In this document: positions 1-10,004 of the stretch, in pieces
Position numbering within the stretch: position 1 is the first letter of the stretch
How the letters are laid out: the number at the start of each line of letters is the position of its first letter
Assembly: GCF_002917925.1 (NCBI RefSeq)
Contig: NZ_PPFE01000006.1
Location: 62,001-126,000, forward strand
Direction: 5' to 3'
DNA length: 64,000 nucleotides
Origin: Roseovarius confluentis
GTDB lineage: Bacteria; Pseudomonadota; Alphaproteobacteria; Rhodobacterales; Rhodobacteraceae
Notes under the pieces: model-generated
Told to the model about the DNA's origin: nothing
Seen by the model: only the letters and a program-made list of their open reading frames with translations
Database searches by the model: none
Made by a program: the position numbers and the translations under genes

Positions 1-102
1 TACGCGGTGTATCCCCCGGGCCGCTTCACACAGCCCAAGGTCCGCGCCTTTATCGACTTCCTCGTCCACGCCTTCGCCGAGAAGGGCCCGACGGACTGGT
101 AA
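1..102 (+). CDS. LysR-family transcriptional regulator, C-terminal end only
   Basis: Only the last 33 codons and the TAA stop lie in the window; the gene enters from the left edge. The visible peptide contains YPPGRFTQPKVRAFIDFLV. A Pro, a basic residue, PKVRAFIDFL and then a short polar tail is the usual end of the effector-binding domain of LysR-type regulators. DNA-binding part, start and target genes cannot be seen. The call rests on this C-terminal signature alone. A rho-independent terminator follows 29 bases later, so this gene ends its transcript. Confidence 0.7.
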   Translation, partial: YAVYPPGRFTQPKVRAFIDFLVHAFAEKGPTDW

Positions 103-131
103 GATTTTCCTCCGCCTGCCAGGCAACCTGA

Positions 132-162
132 CCCCGGGCGGCGCGCCACCCGGGGCTTTTTC
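132..162 (+). terminator. Rho-independent terminator after the LysR gene
   Basis: A 7 bp stem (CCCCGGG at 132-138, CCCGGGG at 149-155) with a 10-base loop is followed by CTTTTTC. The T run lies on the + strand, so it serves the LysR gene ending at 102. The converging amrS gene ends at 169, just beyond it. Confidence 0.8.
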
Positions 163-168
163 GCATCC

Positions 169-1230
<1,062 letters not shown>

Positions 1231-1284
1231 CGCCGGTCGTTTTCCTCCATGATCCTGCCTACCAAATAGGCATGCGATCCCGAA

Positions 1285-2667
1285 ATGAACAGTGAACCCG
1301 ACCCCATGATGCGCCAACCAGCCGTCGCCGGAACCTTCTACCCGGCCGAGCCCGACGCGCTCTGGTCCGAGGCCGAAAGCTGCATCACCCGTGGCACCAG
1401 CGGCTGGCGGCCCGAAGGCTCGGTGCCCCGCGCGATCATCTCGCCCCATGCCGGCTATCGCTTTTCCGGCTGGCTGGCCGGCGCGGCGTGGCGGGCTACC
1501 GCACGCGGGCGCCCCTCGACCATCGTCATCCTGTCGCCGTCGCATGCGCACGCCTTCGAGGGCATCGCCCTGCCCTCGCAAAAGGGCTACGCCATGCCCG
1601 GTTTCGACGTGATGATCGACCGCGCAGCTGCCAACAGCCTCGTGCAGGCAGGGCTGGCCCATGTCGAGGACGCTGCCCATGACCGCGAGCACGGCATCGA
1701 GACGCAGCTTGCTTTCCTGCACCGCCTGCATCCCCGCGCCAAGGTGGTGCCGCTCGTCATCGGCAACGCCCCCCAAGACCAGGTGTCCGCCGCCATCGAC
1801 CACCTCAGTGCGCTGGACCAGCCGCTTTTCGTCCTGTCCAGCGACCTCAGCCATTTCCTGCCCCGCGAGGCGGCGGACGCCAAGGACACCGAGACCGCCA
1901 AGCTGCTGGAAACCTCCAAGGGCAAGATGCTCACATCCCGTCATGCCTGCGGCGCAAGCGGTATAGCAGGGTTCCTCGCCTCGAAGACGGGCGCGGGCCT
2001 GCGCGTCACCCGTCTCGCCATGGCCTCCAGCGCCGATGTCACCGGCGACACTTCTCGCACCGTGGGCTACGGCGCATGGGCGCTTTTCGACACCACCGAC
2101 GAGGTCATCATCCCGCGCCACCGCCAGATGCTGCTCAAGGCCGCGCGGCAGACGCTCGACTCCTTCACCAAGCGCGGCAAGCCGCCCAAGCTCGATGAAA
2201 CCAGCTTTCCGCAGACGCTGCGCGGCCACGGTACCAGTTTCATCACGCTGCAACAGGACAGACGCCTGCGCGGTTGCATCGGCTCGCTCACCGCGCATCA
2301 ACCGCTGGTGCGCGACGTGTCGGACAACACGGTCAAGGCCGCATCCGCCGATCCGCGTTTCAAGCCTGTGACCGCCGAAGAGGTCCCCGACTTGCGCCTC
2401 AAGATCGCAGTCCTGTCGCCCTCCGCGCCAATGACGTTTTCAGGCGAGTCCGACCTGCTGCCACAACTGACGCCGTACCGCGACGGGCTGGTCCTGCGCG
2501 ACGGGGCCAAGCGCGGTGTGTTCCTGCCGATGGTCTGGGACAGCCTGCCCGACCCCGTCGAATTCCTGACTGCCCTGAAGGTCAAGGCAGGCCTGCCCAA
2601 GGATCACTGGAGCGACACGCTTGAAATCCACCGCTTCTGCGCCGAAAGCTTCGCCGAACCGGACTAG
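1285..2667 (+). CDS. AmrB-AmrA fusion (MEMO1 family joined to AMMECR1 family)
   Basis: 460 residues with two recognisable halves. Residues about 8-265 are a MEMO1/AmrB domain, a non-haem extradiol-dioxygenase (LigB) fold, with SPHAGYRFSG, SPSHAH, EHGIETQLAFL and SSDLSHF carrying the conserved His positions. Residues about 275-455 are an AMMECR1/AmrA domain, with the hallmark RRLRGCIGSL at about residues 325-334. In many genomes these are separate genes (AmmeMemoRadiSam proteins B and A). The ATG at 1285 is used; ATGs at 1306 and 1309, just before RQPAVAGTFYP, are equally possible because no strong ribosome site marks the first. Divergent from amrS. Confidence 0.9.
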   Translation: MNSEPDPMMRQPAVAGTFYPAEPDALWSEAESCITRGTSGWRPEGSVPRAIISPHAGYRFSGWLAGAAWRATARGRPSTIVILSPSHAHAFEGIALPSQKGYAMPGFDVMIDRAAANSLVQAGLAHVEDAAHDREHGIETQLAFLHRLHPRAKVVPLVIGNAPQDQVSAAIDHLSALDQPLFVLSSDLSHFLPREAADAKDTETAKLLETSKGKMLTSRHACGASGIAGFLASKTGAGLRVTRLAMASSADVTGDTSRTVGYGAWALFDTTDEVIIPRHRQMLLKAARQTLDSFTKRGKPPKLDETSFPQTLRGHGTSFITLQQDRRLRGCIGSLTAHQPLVRDVSDNTVKAASADPRFKPVTAEEVPDLRLKIAVLSPSAPMTFSGESDLLPQLTPYRDGLVLRDGAKRGVFLPMVWDSLPDPVEFLTALKVKAGLPKDHWSDTLEIHRFCAESFAEPD

Positions 2668-2671
2668 GCGC

Positions 2672-3070
2672 TCAACCAGCGTTGGAAATCTCGATCAGGT
2701 TGCCATCCGGGTCCCGCACATAGATCGAGGTCAGCGGCCCCGTCGCCCCGGTGCGCGGTACCGGCCCTTCCTCGACCGTCACGCCCTGCACATGCAGATG
2801 CGCCTGCCAATCGGCCAAGGGCAGGTCGCTCAGGAAACACAGGTCCGCCGTGCCGGGCGCGGGATGCGCTGCCTTCGGCTCAAACTCCGCCCCGGCCTTG
2901 TGCAGGTTGATCTTCTGCACTCCGAACTTCAGAGCCCACCGCCGCGAGCCGTCGGCAGGGGTGAACGCCTCCGCATTCATCCCCAGGGCATCGGTATAAA
3001 AGGCCAGTGTCGCGTCGATATCCGCCACGGTCAGCACAAGATGATCCAGCGATGTCAGTGCGGGGGGCAT
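2672..3070 (-). CDS. VOC-family (glyoxalase/dioxygenase-like) protein
   Basis: 132 residues, one vicinal-oxygen-chelate unit: SLDHLVLTVADIDATLAFY at the N terminus (His as metal ligand) and IYVRDPDGNLIEIS at the C terminus (Glu as ligand). Such small proteins bind a divalent metal and act as glyoxalase-like isomerases, dioxygenases or resistance proteins; the substrate is not predictable here. The ATG at 3070 is preferred over one at 3124 because AAGGAG lies about 6 bases before it. The stop falls four bases past the convergent amrB-amrA stop. The gene is divergent from the hydratase at 3151. Confidence 0.8.
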   Translation of the reverse strand: MPPALTSLDHLVLTVADIDATLAFYTDALGMNAEAFTPADGSRRWALKFGVQKINLHKAGAEFEPKAAHPAPGTADLCFLSDLPLADWQAHLHVQGVTVEEGPVPRTGATGPLTSIYVRDPDGNLIEISNAG

Positions 3071-3150
3071 CAGCGTCTCCTTTGCCAGGGGGATTGTCAT
3101 CCTTGCAAACCCGGGCATAGACATACGCCAAAACCAGACTGCAGGCCACG

Positions 3151-3939
3151 ATGACAGACGCCACGCAAACCCTTATCGATCCGATCGACCCGGCCCGCGC
3201 TCGCGCGCTTCAGGCGACGCTGGGTGACACGCCAGCCATACAGGAAGGAGACGCCCTTCCGCCGTTCTTCCACCAGATCTATTTCTGGGACCCGCAGGTG
3301 CCCGTCGACCTTGGCCGCGACGGGCATCCCAAACTTGGCGGCGTCATCCCCGACATGGGCCTGCCCCGGCGCATGTGGGCGGGCGGCCAACTGCAGTTTC
3401 ACGCGCCCTTCCGCGCCGGACAGCCCGCCACCCGCCGCACCACCCGCGAAAAGGCCGAACACAAGCAGGGTCGCAGCGGCCCTCTGGCCTTCGTCACCCT
3501 GCGCCACGAAATCTGGCAAGACGACATCTGCTGCATCACCGAGCATCAGGACCTCGTCTATCGCGAGGATGAGACGGGCAAAAAACCCGAACCGCCCCGC
3601 GCCCCCGACGGCGCGGTGAAAACCTGCACGGTCAGCTTCGACAGCACGCTGCTCTTTCGCTACTCGGCGCTCACCTTCAACGGCCACCGCATCCACTACG
3701 ACGAAGACTATGCCCGAAAGGTCGAAGGCTATGACGGCCTTGTCGTCCACGGGCCCCTTCTGGCGCATCACCTGATGCAGATGGCCGATGCCGAACTGGG
3801 CGGTCTGAAACGCTTCGGCTTCCGCGCGACCAGCCCCCTGATGCACTTTGAGACGGCAGAGCTCTGCTGGGGCGAGGACGGCTCATGTTGGGTGCGTGGC
3901 CCGGACGGGCGACAGTGCATGGCCGCAAAGGCAGGCTGA
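3151..3939 (+). CDS. FAS1-like/MaoC-type acyl-CoA hydratase (mesaconyl-C4-CoA or itaconyl-CoA hydratase type)
   Basis: 262 residues, double hot-dog hydratase of the FAS1-like dehydratase/Meh family. The N-terminal half carries PDMGLPRRMWAGGQLQFH. The C-terminal half carries RYSALTFNGHRIHYDEDYA and VEGYDGLVVHGPLLAHHL, where Asn, His and the HGPL segment belong to the hydratase active-site region. Relatives hydrate mesaconyl-C4-CoA (3-methylfumaryl-CoA) or itaconyl-CoA to citramalyl-CoA. The organism has the ethylmalonyl-CoA pathway (ccr and ecm at 43-48 kb), which uses a different, mesaconyl-C1-CoA hydratase, so this enzyme probably serves a side route of C5-dicarboxylate metabolism. It abuts the convergent FAD oxidoreductase with no gap (stops at 3937-3939 and 3940-3942). 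Confidence 0.75.
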   Translation: MTDATQTLIDPIDPARARALQATLGDTPAIQEGDALPPFFHQIYFWDPQVPVDLGRDGHPKLGGVIPDMGLPRRMWAGGQLQFHAPFRAGQPATRRTTREKAEHKQGRSGPLAFVTLRHEIWQDDICCITEHQDLVYREDETGKKPEPPRAPDGAVKTCTVSFDSTLLFRYSALTFNGHRIHYDEDYARKVEGYDGLVVHGPLLAHHLMQMADAELGGLKRFGFRATSPLMHFETAELCWGEDGSCWVRGPDGRQCMAAKAG

Positions 3940-4983
3940 TCATCCCGACTTCGGCAAAGACGCCTCGGGCCTGAACGGCGCCGGGATCTCGTCCCGCCCG
4001 TCCAGCACAAGATCCGCCATCACCTGCGCCACCTTCGGCGCCATGCCGAACCCGATCTTGAAGCCGCCATTGGCAATGAACTGGTCCGGGTAAAGCGGAT
4101 GCACCCCCAGCATCGGCGCCCGCGACCGCGCCCGGGGCCGCACCCCGGCCCAACGCTCGATCACCTTTGCGTCGCGCAACGCCGGCACCGCCGCGCGGGC
4201 GCGTTCCAACACCTCGTCCAATTGCGTATCCGTGTCCGTCGCGCTTGCATACTCGCGCTCCGAGGTCGACCCAACGGCGGTCGTCCCGTTTCGATGAAAA
4301 ATCACGTGCAGCGCGTCGGCAAACACCTGCGGAGCGTCCGGCGCGGCGAAATCCAGCACCGCCCCCTGCCCCTTCACGCCATTGCCCACCGGCGCGCCCA
4401 GCTTGTCGGACAGCTCCGCCAGCCCCGCGACACCCGTGGCATGTACCACGCGCCCCGTCGCATGGCCTTCCGCCAGTATCTCTCCGCCACGTTGCAGGAT
4501 CGCCGCCGCCAGCGCCTTGCCGCCTTCGCGCGGATGCAGCCGCGCCGACAACGTGTCGAGGATCAGCAACCCCGTGGGCGTGACCGGCGCATGGGCCACC
4601 GTATCCACCGCCACCACCTGCCACGTCGCAGCCTCGCCCCACAGTTCGCGCGCCGTGACCTCCCGCTGCCGCGCCAGCGCCAGCGCGGCCTCGTCCGCCA
4701 CCGGCTGCACCCGGCCCGTTCGCGCATACCCCGAGGGCAGGCCCGATACCTCGGCCACCTCGGCCCAGAACGCCTCGGCCAACAGCAGGCTCTCCAACTG
4801 GAACGCCTTCTTCTCGTTCCAGTTCTCGGGCACGTGCGGCGCCAACGCGCCCACCACGCCGCCCGACGCCCCCGCACCCACGCCGCCGGGGTCGATCACC
4901 CGCACCGACGCCCCCCGCGACTGGCACGCAAAGGCGATGGACAAGCCGAAGATCCCGGCGCCGAATATGGTGACGTCTGCCAT
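3940..4983 (-). CDS. FAD-dependent oxidoreductase, MnmC C-terminal-domain type (stand-alone)
   Basis: 347 residues of the DAO superfamily. The Rossmann motif TIFGAGIFGLSIAFA is at residues 5-19, and the C-terminal part has RWAGVRPRARSRAPMLG, typical of D-amino-acid-oxidase folds and the MnmC oxidase half. That half removes the carboxymethyl group from cmnm5(s2)U34 in tRNA. In enterobacteria it is fused to the methyltransferase MnmD. Here the methyltransferase is the next gene, divergent across 61 bases, which argues for this role. A glycine/D-amino-acid oxidase function remains possible. The ATG at 4983 is preferred to one at 4989 because the AGGGGA box is then 8 bases away. Confidence 0.7.
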   Translation of the reverse strand: MADVTIFGAGIFGLSIAFACQSRGASVRVIDPGGVGAGASGGVVGALAPHVPENWNEKKAFQLESLLLAEAFWAEVAEVSGLPSGYARTGRVQPVADEAALALARQREVTARELWGEAATWQVVAVDTVAHAPVTPTGLLILDTLSARLHPREGGKALAAAILQRGGEILAEGHATGRVVHATGVAGLAELSDKLGAPVGNGVKGQGAVLDFAAPDAPQVFADALHVIFHRNGTTAVGSTSEREYASATDTDTQLDEVLERARAAVPALRDAKVIERWAGVRPRARSRAPMLGVHPLYPDQFIANGGFKIGFGMAPKVAQVMADLVLDGRDEIPAPFRPEASLPKSG

Positions 4984-5044
4984 TGTCATTTCCCCTGCCC
5001 GGCGGCATGGTCGCCGGGATTTTCCCTGACTACCGGAAGGCGCG

Positions 5045-5713
5045 ATGCAGGACCAGCAGGCAGAACTGGAATGGCGTGACGGCGATGTGCCGGTCTCCAC
5101 CCAGTTCGACGACCCGTATTTCAGCCTCGAAAACGGCCTGGCCGAAACGCGCCACGTCTTTCTGGACGGAAACGACCTTCCCGCCCGGTTTCGCAACGGC
5201 TTTCACATCGCCGAGCTGGGCTTCGGCACGGGCCTCAACTTCCTGACCGCACTTCAGGCGTGGCGCACGGCGGGCGCGCCGGGCACCCTGCATTTCACCA
5301 GCTTCGAGGCATTCCCGATGGACCCGGCCCAGATCGCGCGCGCCCTTTCGGCCTTTCCCGATCTGCCGGTCGAAGCGCTCGAACTGGAACGCTGCGGCCC
5401 CTTCGGCGACCTTCTGACCGGCCCCGATTTCACCCTGCGCGTCATCCAGGGCGACGCACGTGCCACCCTCCCGGGCTGGGACGGCATGGCAGACGCCTGG
5501 TTTCTCGACGGCTTTTCCCCGGCAAAGAACCCCGAGCTTTGGCAAGAAGACCTCATGCGCGAAGTGGGCCGGCACACCGCGCCGGGCGGCACCGCGGCCA
5601 CCTACACCGCCGCGGGCTTCGTCCGGCGCGGATTACAGGCGGCGGGATTTGAAGTCACGCGCGTTCCGGGATACGGGCGCAAGCGACACATGACCCGCGC
5701 AAGAAAGATCTGA
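5045..5713 (+). CDS. mnmD: tRNA (mnm5s2U34)-methyltransferase, stand-alone MnmD
   Basis: 222 residues. SAM-binding motif I is IAELGFGTGLNFL (residues about 55-67), and the family signature DGFSPAKNPELW (about 155-166) is the MnmD/MnmC(m) hallmark. The protein corresponds to the N-terminal methyltransferase half of E. coli MnmC and adds the methyl group to nm5(s2)U34 at the wobble position of certain tRNAs. It has no oxidase domain; that function is probably supplied by the divergent FAD protein at 3940-4983. The DMT transporter begins two bases after its stop, so the two are probably co-transcribed. Confidence 0.85.
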   Translation: MQDQQAELEWRDGDVPVSTQFDDPYFSLENGLAETRHVFLDGNDLPARFRNGFHIAELGFGTGLNFLTALQAWRTAGAPGTLHFTSFEAFPMDPAQIARALSAFPDLPVEALELERCGPFGDLLTGPDFTLRVIQGDARATLPGWDGMADAWFLDGFSPAKNPELWQEDLMREVGRHTAPGGTAATYTAAGFVRRGLQAAGFEVTRVPGYGRKRHMTRARKI

Positions 5714-5715
5714 CC

Positions 5716-6582
5716 ATGGCAGAGCAGAACACTCGTCTCGGCATCCTGATGATGGTGACAACCACCTTCATCTTCGCGGTGCAGGACGGCATCTCGCAAT
5801 ACCTCGCGCGGGAATACAACGTGCTGATGATCGTGATGATCCGCTATTGGTTCTTTGCGGCCTTCGTGATGACCGTGGCCAGCCGCACCGCCGGGGGTCT
5901 GCGCGCTGCCGCCCGCACGGATCAGCCACTGGTACAGGGCTTCCGCGCCGTGCTGCTGGTAGCCGAGATCTGCGTGATGATCTTCGGCTTCACCCTGCTG
6001 GGCCTCGTCGAAAGCCACGCCGTCTTTGCCTGCTATCCCCTGCTCATCGCCGCGCTCTCCGGCCCGGTCCTCGGCGAAAGCGTCGGCTGGCGCCGCTGGG
6101 CGGCCATTGGCGTGGGTTTCGTCGGCGTCACGATCATCCTCGAACCTGGCTTCGGCGTCTTCCAGCCCGAGGCTATCGTGCCCCTGATCGCCGCCCTGAT
6201 GTTCGCGCTCTACGGGCTACTGACGCGCTATGTCGGCCGCCGCGACAGCGCCGCAACCAGCTTTTTCTGGACCGGCACGGTGGGCTCGGTCGCCATGACC
6301 GCCGTCGGCATCTGGTTCTGGGAGCCGATGTCGGCCTATAACTGGCTCTGGATGGCCGCACTCTGCGTTACCGGCGCGGCGGGACACTATACGCTTATCA
6401 AGTGCTACGAGGTCGCCGAGGCAAGCGCGGTCCAGCCCTTCGCCTATCTGCAACTGGTCTTCGCCAGCACCATCGGCATCCTGTTCTTTTCCGAAACGAT
6501 CCGCCTCAACGTGGCGCTCGGTGCGGGGCTCATCGTGGCCGCCGGGTTGTTTACCCTCTGGCGCCAGCGGCTGCGCGGCTAA
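5716..6582 (+). CDS. DMT-superfamily (EamA) inner-membrane transporter
   Basis: 288 residues with about ten hydrophobic segments in two EamA repeats. It begins MAEQNTRLGILMMVTTTFIFAVQDG and ends with a basic tail (LWRQRLRG). Each EamA half carries the usual aromatic and glycine-rich helices (for example FGFTLLGLVESHAVFACYPL). Relatives export amino acids or other small metabolites or act as permeases of unknown substrate. It starts two bases after mnmD and is followed by a palindromic element. Substrate unknown. Confidence 0.85.
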   Translation: MAEQNTRLGILMMVTTTFIFAVQDGISQYLAREYNVLMIVMIRYWFFAAFVMTVASRTAGGLRAAARTDQPLVQGFRAVLLVAEICVMIFGFTLLGLVESHAVFACYPLLIAALSGPVLGESVGWRRWAAIGVGFVGVTIILEPGFGVFQPEAIVPLIAALMFALYGLLTRYVGRRDSAATSFFWTGTVGSVAMTAVGIWFWEPMSAYNWLWMAALCVTGAAGHYTLIKCYEVAEASAVQPFAYLQLVFASTIGILFFSETIRLNVALGAGLIVAAGLFTLWRQRLRG

Positions 6583-6669
6583 AGCATTTCCGGGACACAG
6601 TGAATCGCTTTTCACTGCCTCTTGAGACGCAAAAAGCGATGCATGTTTCAGACTGACCCGGAAACGCTT
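6582..6669. repeat. Nested palindromic intergenic element
   Basis: Two nested inverted repeats start on the last bases of the DMT transporter stop codon. The outer arms are AAGCATTTCCGGG (6582-6594) and CCCGGAAACGCTT (6657-6669), with one mismatch. An inner hairpin has arms CAGTGAA (598-604 of this kilobase) and TTCACTG (611-617). It resembles the small mobile palindromic elements common in alphaproteobacterial spacers. Only one copy is visible in this window. Confidence 0.55.
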
Positions 6670-6746
6670 CAGTGCGGCATTTTACCGGGCTTTCCCGCGC
6701 ACGGCAGACGATGTATCAAAACGCGTGGACGGCAAGGGAACACCCC

Positions 6747-7130
6747 ATGCGCAAGGCGCGAAACGTGACAGCGATCTGCAAGGCAGCACTGACGGTACTC
6801 GTCGCGCTGTTCATCGCGATCCGCGTTGTGGCCCAGCCCACGATCCTAACCGCGCCTGACCCAGGGCTGATGGCGCTCTGCTCGGGCGGCCAGATCGTCT
6901 ACGTCTCGATGGAGACCGGCTTGCCGGTGGAAAACGACGACGAAACCGGCCTGCTGGTCGACTCCTGCCCCTTCTTCGGGGTAACGGCCTTCAACCTCGG
7001 CGCGGACCGGACTCTGCCGACGCCGTTGCAGGTGCCCGCCGCGCTCGCCCTATTCCAGACGGGCACGTCACAGCCGGTGACCACCGCCCCGGTTCAGAAC
7101 GCCGCACGCGCTCCGCCGCTGCGGGCTTGA
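6747..7130 (+). CDS. DUF2946-like protein upstream of a copper chaperone
   Basis: 127 residues with an N-terminal hydrophobic segment (TVLVALFIAIRVVAQP) acting as signal or anchor, single Cys residues in LCSGG and SCPFFG, and a C terminus ending ARAPPL. A short secreted protein with a CPxx Cys motif and a terminal R-x-PP tail, placed directly before a PCu(A)C gene, fits DUF2946, often found with copper genes. The ATG at 6747 follows AAGGGA by 8 bases; an earlier ATG at 6672 lacks a site. Function unproven. Confidence 0.6.
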   Translation: MRKARNVTAICKAALTVLVALFIAIRVVAQPTILTAPDPGLMALCSGGQIVYVSMETGLPVENDDETGLLVDSCPFFGVTAFNLGADRTLPTPLQVPAALALFQTGTSQPVTTAPVQNAARAPPLRA

Positions 7131-7262
7131 CTTGGTGCGCGCACAGCGCCCGCACAACACTCCCCCAGACAATAGACGCAGGCGGGCTTCGGCCCGGAGC
7201 GTTGTCATACCACATCCGGCACGCGGCACATGGCCCGCGCCACCACACCACAGGAAACTGAC

Positions 7263-7733
7263 ATGAAAACCCTTCCTACACTTGCATCTGCCCTCATCCT
7301 TTCGACAGGCATCGCGACCGCACATGATTACACCGTGGGCGACCTTGAAATCATGCACCCGATGGCATTCGAGACGCCGAAAATGGCGAAGGCCGGCGCC
7401 GGTTTTCTTACCATTACCAACAATGGCGACACCGACGACGTCCTGCTCGAGGTGCGCGCCGACTTTCCCAAGGTCGAGGTCCACACCACCGAGGAAACCG
7501 ACGGCGTCGCCAAGATGATGCATGTTGAAAACCTGCCCATCGCCGCCGGTGAAACGGTCGAGCTCGCCCCCGGCAGCTATCACGTGATGTTCATGGGGCT
7601 GGAGGCACCGTTCGAGGACGGTCTGGAAATCCCGGCCACGCTGGTCTTCGAAAAGGCGGGCGAAGTCGAGATCACGTTCAACGTCGAGGCGCGCCCCGAG
7701 GGCGGCGAAAGCATGGACCACTCCAACCACTGA
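7263..7733 (+). CDS. Periplasmic copper chaperone PCu(A)C
   Basis: 156 residues with a signal peptide (MKTLPTLASALILSTGIATA). The mature protein is a PCu(A)C beta-barrel: VGDLEIMHPMAFETPKMAKAG, then TNNGDTDDVLLEV, EVHTTEE and KMMHVENLPI, whose His and Met residues form the Cu(I) site. Such proteins bring copper to the CuA site of cytochrome c oxidase. The tail (ESMDHSNH) adds further Met and His ligands. AGGA precedes the ATG at 7263; ATGs further upstream are not supported. It forms a pair with the DUF2946-like gene. Confidence 0.9.
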   Translation: MKTLPTLASALILSTGIATAHDYTVGDLEIMHPMAFETPKMAKAGAGFLTITNNGDTDDVLLEVRADFPKVEVHTTEETDGVAKMMHVENLPIAAGETVELAPGSYHVMFMGLEAPFEDGLEIPATLVFEKAGEVEITFNVEARPEGGESMDHSNH

Positions 7734-7787
7734 TCCGCGCGGAACGTGGGACGAGGCGGATGCCGCCCCCGGCACCGCATCACCGGG

Positions 7788-9854
7788 TCAATCCACCGTC
7801 GGTGAAAGCGTATTGCCGACCAGCTCCTGCGAAAACGGCACCGGGTGCGGCTCTTTTCCCAGCCGCGCCCGGTAGACCGGCAGGCTTTCGGCCACGCGCA
7901 TCACGTAGTTTCGCGTCTCGTTGAACGGGATATGTTCGATCCAGTCGATGATGTCCCCGCCCTCCTGCCGCGGATCGCCGAACCGCGTCATCCAGCGCGG
8001 CGGCCGGGCAGGGCCCGCGTTATACCCTGCGGCCATCATGATCACATTACCGTCGAACTGCGACGCCATCTGCGCCAGATAGGCCGAGCCAAGCCGTGCG
8101 TTATAGGCCCAATCGTCGAAAACGCGCGACCGGGTGTGCCCGGGCTCGCCCAGCCGCCGGGCGACCTCGGCGGCGGTGCCGGGCATAAGCTGCATCAGGC
8201 CCATCGCGCCCGCGCCGCTGGCCACGCCCTGGTCGAACTCGCTTTCGCGCCGCGCGATCGCCAGCGCCAGCTCCATCGGCACCGGAAGCTCCAACTCGTG
8301 CATCGGGTGCAGCGGATAGTATGGCGCCGGCAGCGTGATCCCGCGCTGCGCCGCCGCCTTGCCCACCATCACCTGCAGGTGCGGCGACCCAAGGTCGTGC
8401 ATCGCTTGCCCCAACTGGCCCAGTTCGGGCGGCTCCAGCGTGGCTGCGAGGTGCTTGAAGAACCGCTCAGCCAGTGACACGCGCCCGTTAGCCAGCGCCA
8501 GCACACCGGCCTGGAACACCTCGCCCTGCGCAAAGTCCGCCTCGCGCCAGTCCGCAAAGCTCTGTCGCCCGCTCAGCTTGCGGTCGAACGGGAACCCGCC
8601 CCGCTCGGCCGCCAGCAACCCGTAAAAGCTGGTCTGGTGCAGCGCCCCCAACTCGTAGGCTATCTCGGCGGCACTCTCGTTGCCCGCCGCCTCCTGCGCC
8701 CGGCCCAGCCAGTACCCGGCCCGACCCAGCGAGATCGGCGTCTCGACCCCGTCCATGAACCGCTGGAAATGGAAAATCGCCAGTTCGGGGTCGTTCAGGT
8801 CCGTGAGCGCGATGAACCCCGCCAGCCATTCCAGGTCGGCGAAATGCGAGCCTTCCACAAGCCCGTGCACCGATGCCAGGTCATAGGCCGTGCGGGCCGC
8901 ACCGTCGCGCATCCGGTCGCGTGCCAATTCCCGCCGCCAGCCGGCCCACCGTTCGGCATCGCCCAGCCCGTTGCCTTCCAGCCGGCTTTGCCGAAGGATC
9001 AGTTTGATCGCGTCGTCCGGCCGGTTTTTTTGAATATGGCGGTTGTACAGGGCATAGGCGATATGCGGGTTGCTTTTTGCCGCATCAGGCAGCAGCTCCA
9101 GCCGCTTGTCCGCACCGTCCGCATCGGCCTCGATCGCCAGCCGGGTCTGGGCGATATCGCGCGTCTCCTCGTCCACAAGCGGCAGCATCTGCTGCACGTC
9201 CCGCAACCCCCGCCACAAGGCCATGTCCAGCCGCGCCGCATGATGCGGCTTCAAAAGGTTCGGTCGCGCCCGGATAAAGGCGTCATGCTCCGCCGTCGAC
9301 AAGTCCAGCGTCCGCCACGCCAGCACGATCGCGACATCGGCATCGCCGGGCCGGCCGGCCTCCTGCAGCGCCCGCGCATAGGACAGCGCGCCAAGGCCCG
9401 ATTGCGGCACCCGGTCTTCGTAGAAAGTAATGATCTCCTCGGGGGAGGCGTCGATCATCGCCACCTCGGCCTGCGTATGCAGATAATCCAGCCCTGGCCA
9501 ATCGGCATGGTCCTCGAGAAAGGTCAGGATTTCCTCCGGCGTGCCCTCGCCCGCCCGAAGCCGGTGCCATTCGATCAGCGTCACGCCCGCAGGCCCAGCC
9601 CGTTCAGCAATCTGCACCGCCGTAGTCCAGCGCCCGGCCAGCATTGCATCGAACGCGCTCGACATCGGGCGCGGCGGTATGCGCGGCGCGGGGGCGACCA
9701 TGACGGTTTCCTCCGCACTCGCCTCGGCCTCGGCCTCGGAGACGGCAGCGGGCTCCGCCTGCCCCCCATCCTCGGACTGGGCCACCGCGAGCAGCGGCCA
9801 CAGCAGGGCCATTAAGGCCACGACAACTCTTTGAACGCTGAACATCTCTTGCAT
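7788..9854 (-). CDS. slt: Soluble lytic murein transglycosylase (Slt70-like)
   Basis: 688 residues with a signal peptide ([18 protein letters not shown]), a long alpha-superhelical region (about 60-500) and a C-terminal SLT domain. The catalytic Glu is in [13 protein letters not shown], followed by [18 protein letters not shown] and [15 protein letters not shown], the goose-lysozyme-like motifs. It cleaves the MurNAc-GlcNAc bond of peptidoglycan to 1,6-anhydro products in the periplasm. Two starts are possible, ATG 9854 (MQEMF) or ATG 9845, both giving an intact signal peptide. It is divergent from dapA over 150 bases. Confidence 0.9.
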   Translation of the reverse strand: MQEMFSVQRVVVALMALLWPLLAVAQSEDGGQAEPAAVSEAEAEASAEETVMVAPAPRIPPRPMSSAFDAMLAGRWTTAVQIAERAGPAGVTLIEWHRLRAGEGTPEEILTFLEDHADWPGLDYLHTQAEVAMIDASPEEIITFYEDRVPQSGLGALSYARALQEAGRPGDADVAIVLAWRTLDLSTAEHDAFIRARPNLLKPHHAARLDMALWRGLRDVQQMLPLVDEETRDIAQTRLAIEADADGADKRLELLPDAAKSNPHIAYALYNRHIQKNRPDDAIKLILRQSRLEGNGLGDAERWAGWRRELARDRMRDGAARTAYDLASVHGLVEGSHFADLEWLAGFIALTDLNDPELAIFHFQRFMDGVETPISLGRAGYWLGRAQEAAGNESAAEIAYELGALHQTSFYGLLAAERGGFPFDRKLSGRQSFADWREADFAQGEVFQAGVLALANGRVSLAERFFKHLAATLEPPELGQLGQAMHDLGSPHLQVMVGKAAAQRGITLPAPYYPLHPMHELELPVPMELALAIARRESEFDQGVASGAGAMGLMQLMPGTAAEVARRLGEPGHTRSRVFDDWAYNARLGSAYLAQMASQFDGNVIMMAAGYNAGPARPPRWMTRFGDPRQEGGDIIDWIEHIPFNETRNYVMRVAESLPVYRARLGKEPHPVPFSQELVGNTLSPTVD

Positions 9855-10004
9855 TTTCCCGGGCCAGCGACGATAGACACAGCCAGCCTAGTTTCAAGGG
9901 GACGGATCGTCCATTCACAAGCTGGGCAACGCCGCGGCACGATTGCGTGTTCCACCGCGGTCATCCACCAGCCCCACGGGCTACGACATAGAGAGGAGCG
10001 TATC

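Noticed and set aside
1231..2301. A long open frame extends the amrS frame antisense through the amrB-amrA fusion
   Set aside because: The sequence has no family match, runs antisense to strongly recognised domains, and a good ribosome site marks the amrS start at 1230.
8637..9815. 392-codon open frame on the + strand inside slt
   Set aside because: It is the antisense shadow of a recognised lytic transglycosylase; Arg/Gln-rich translation without motifs.
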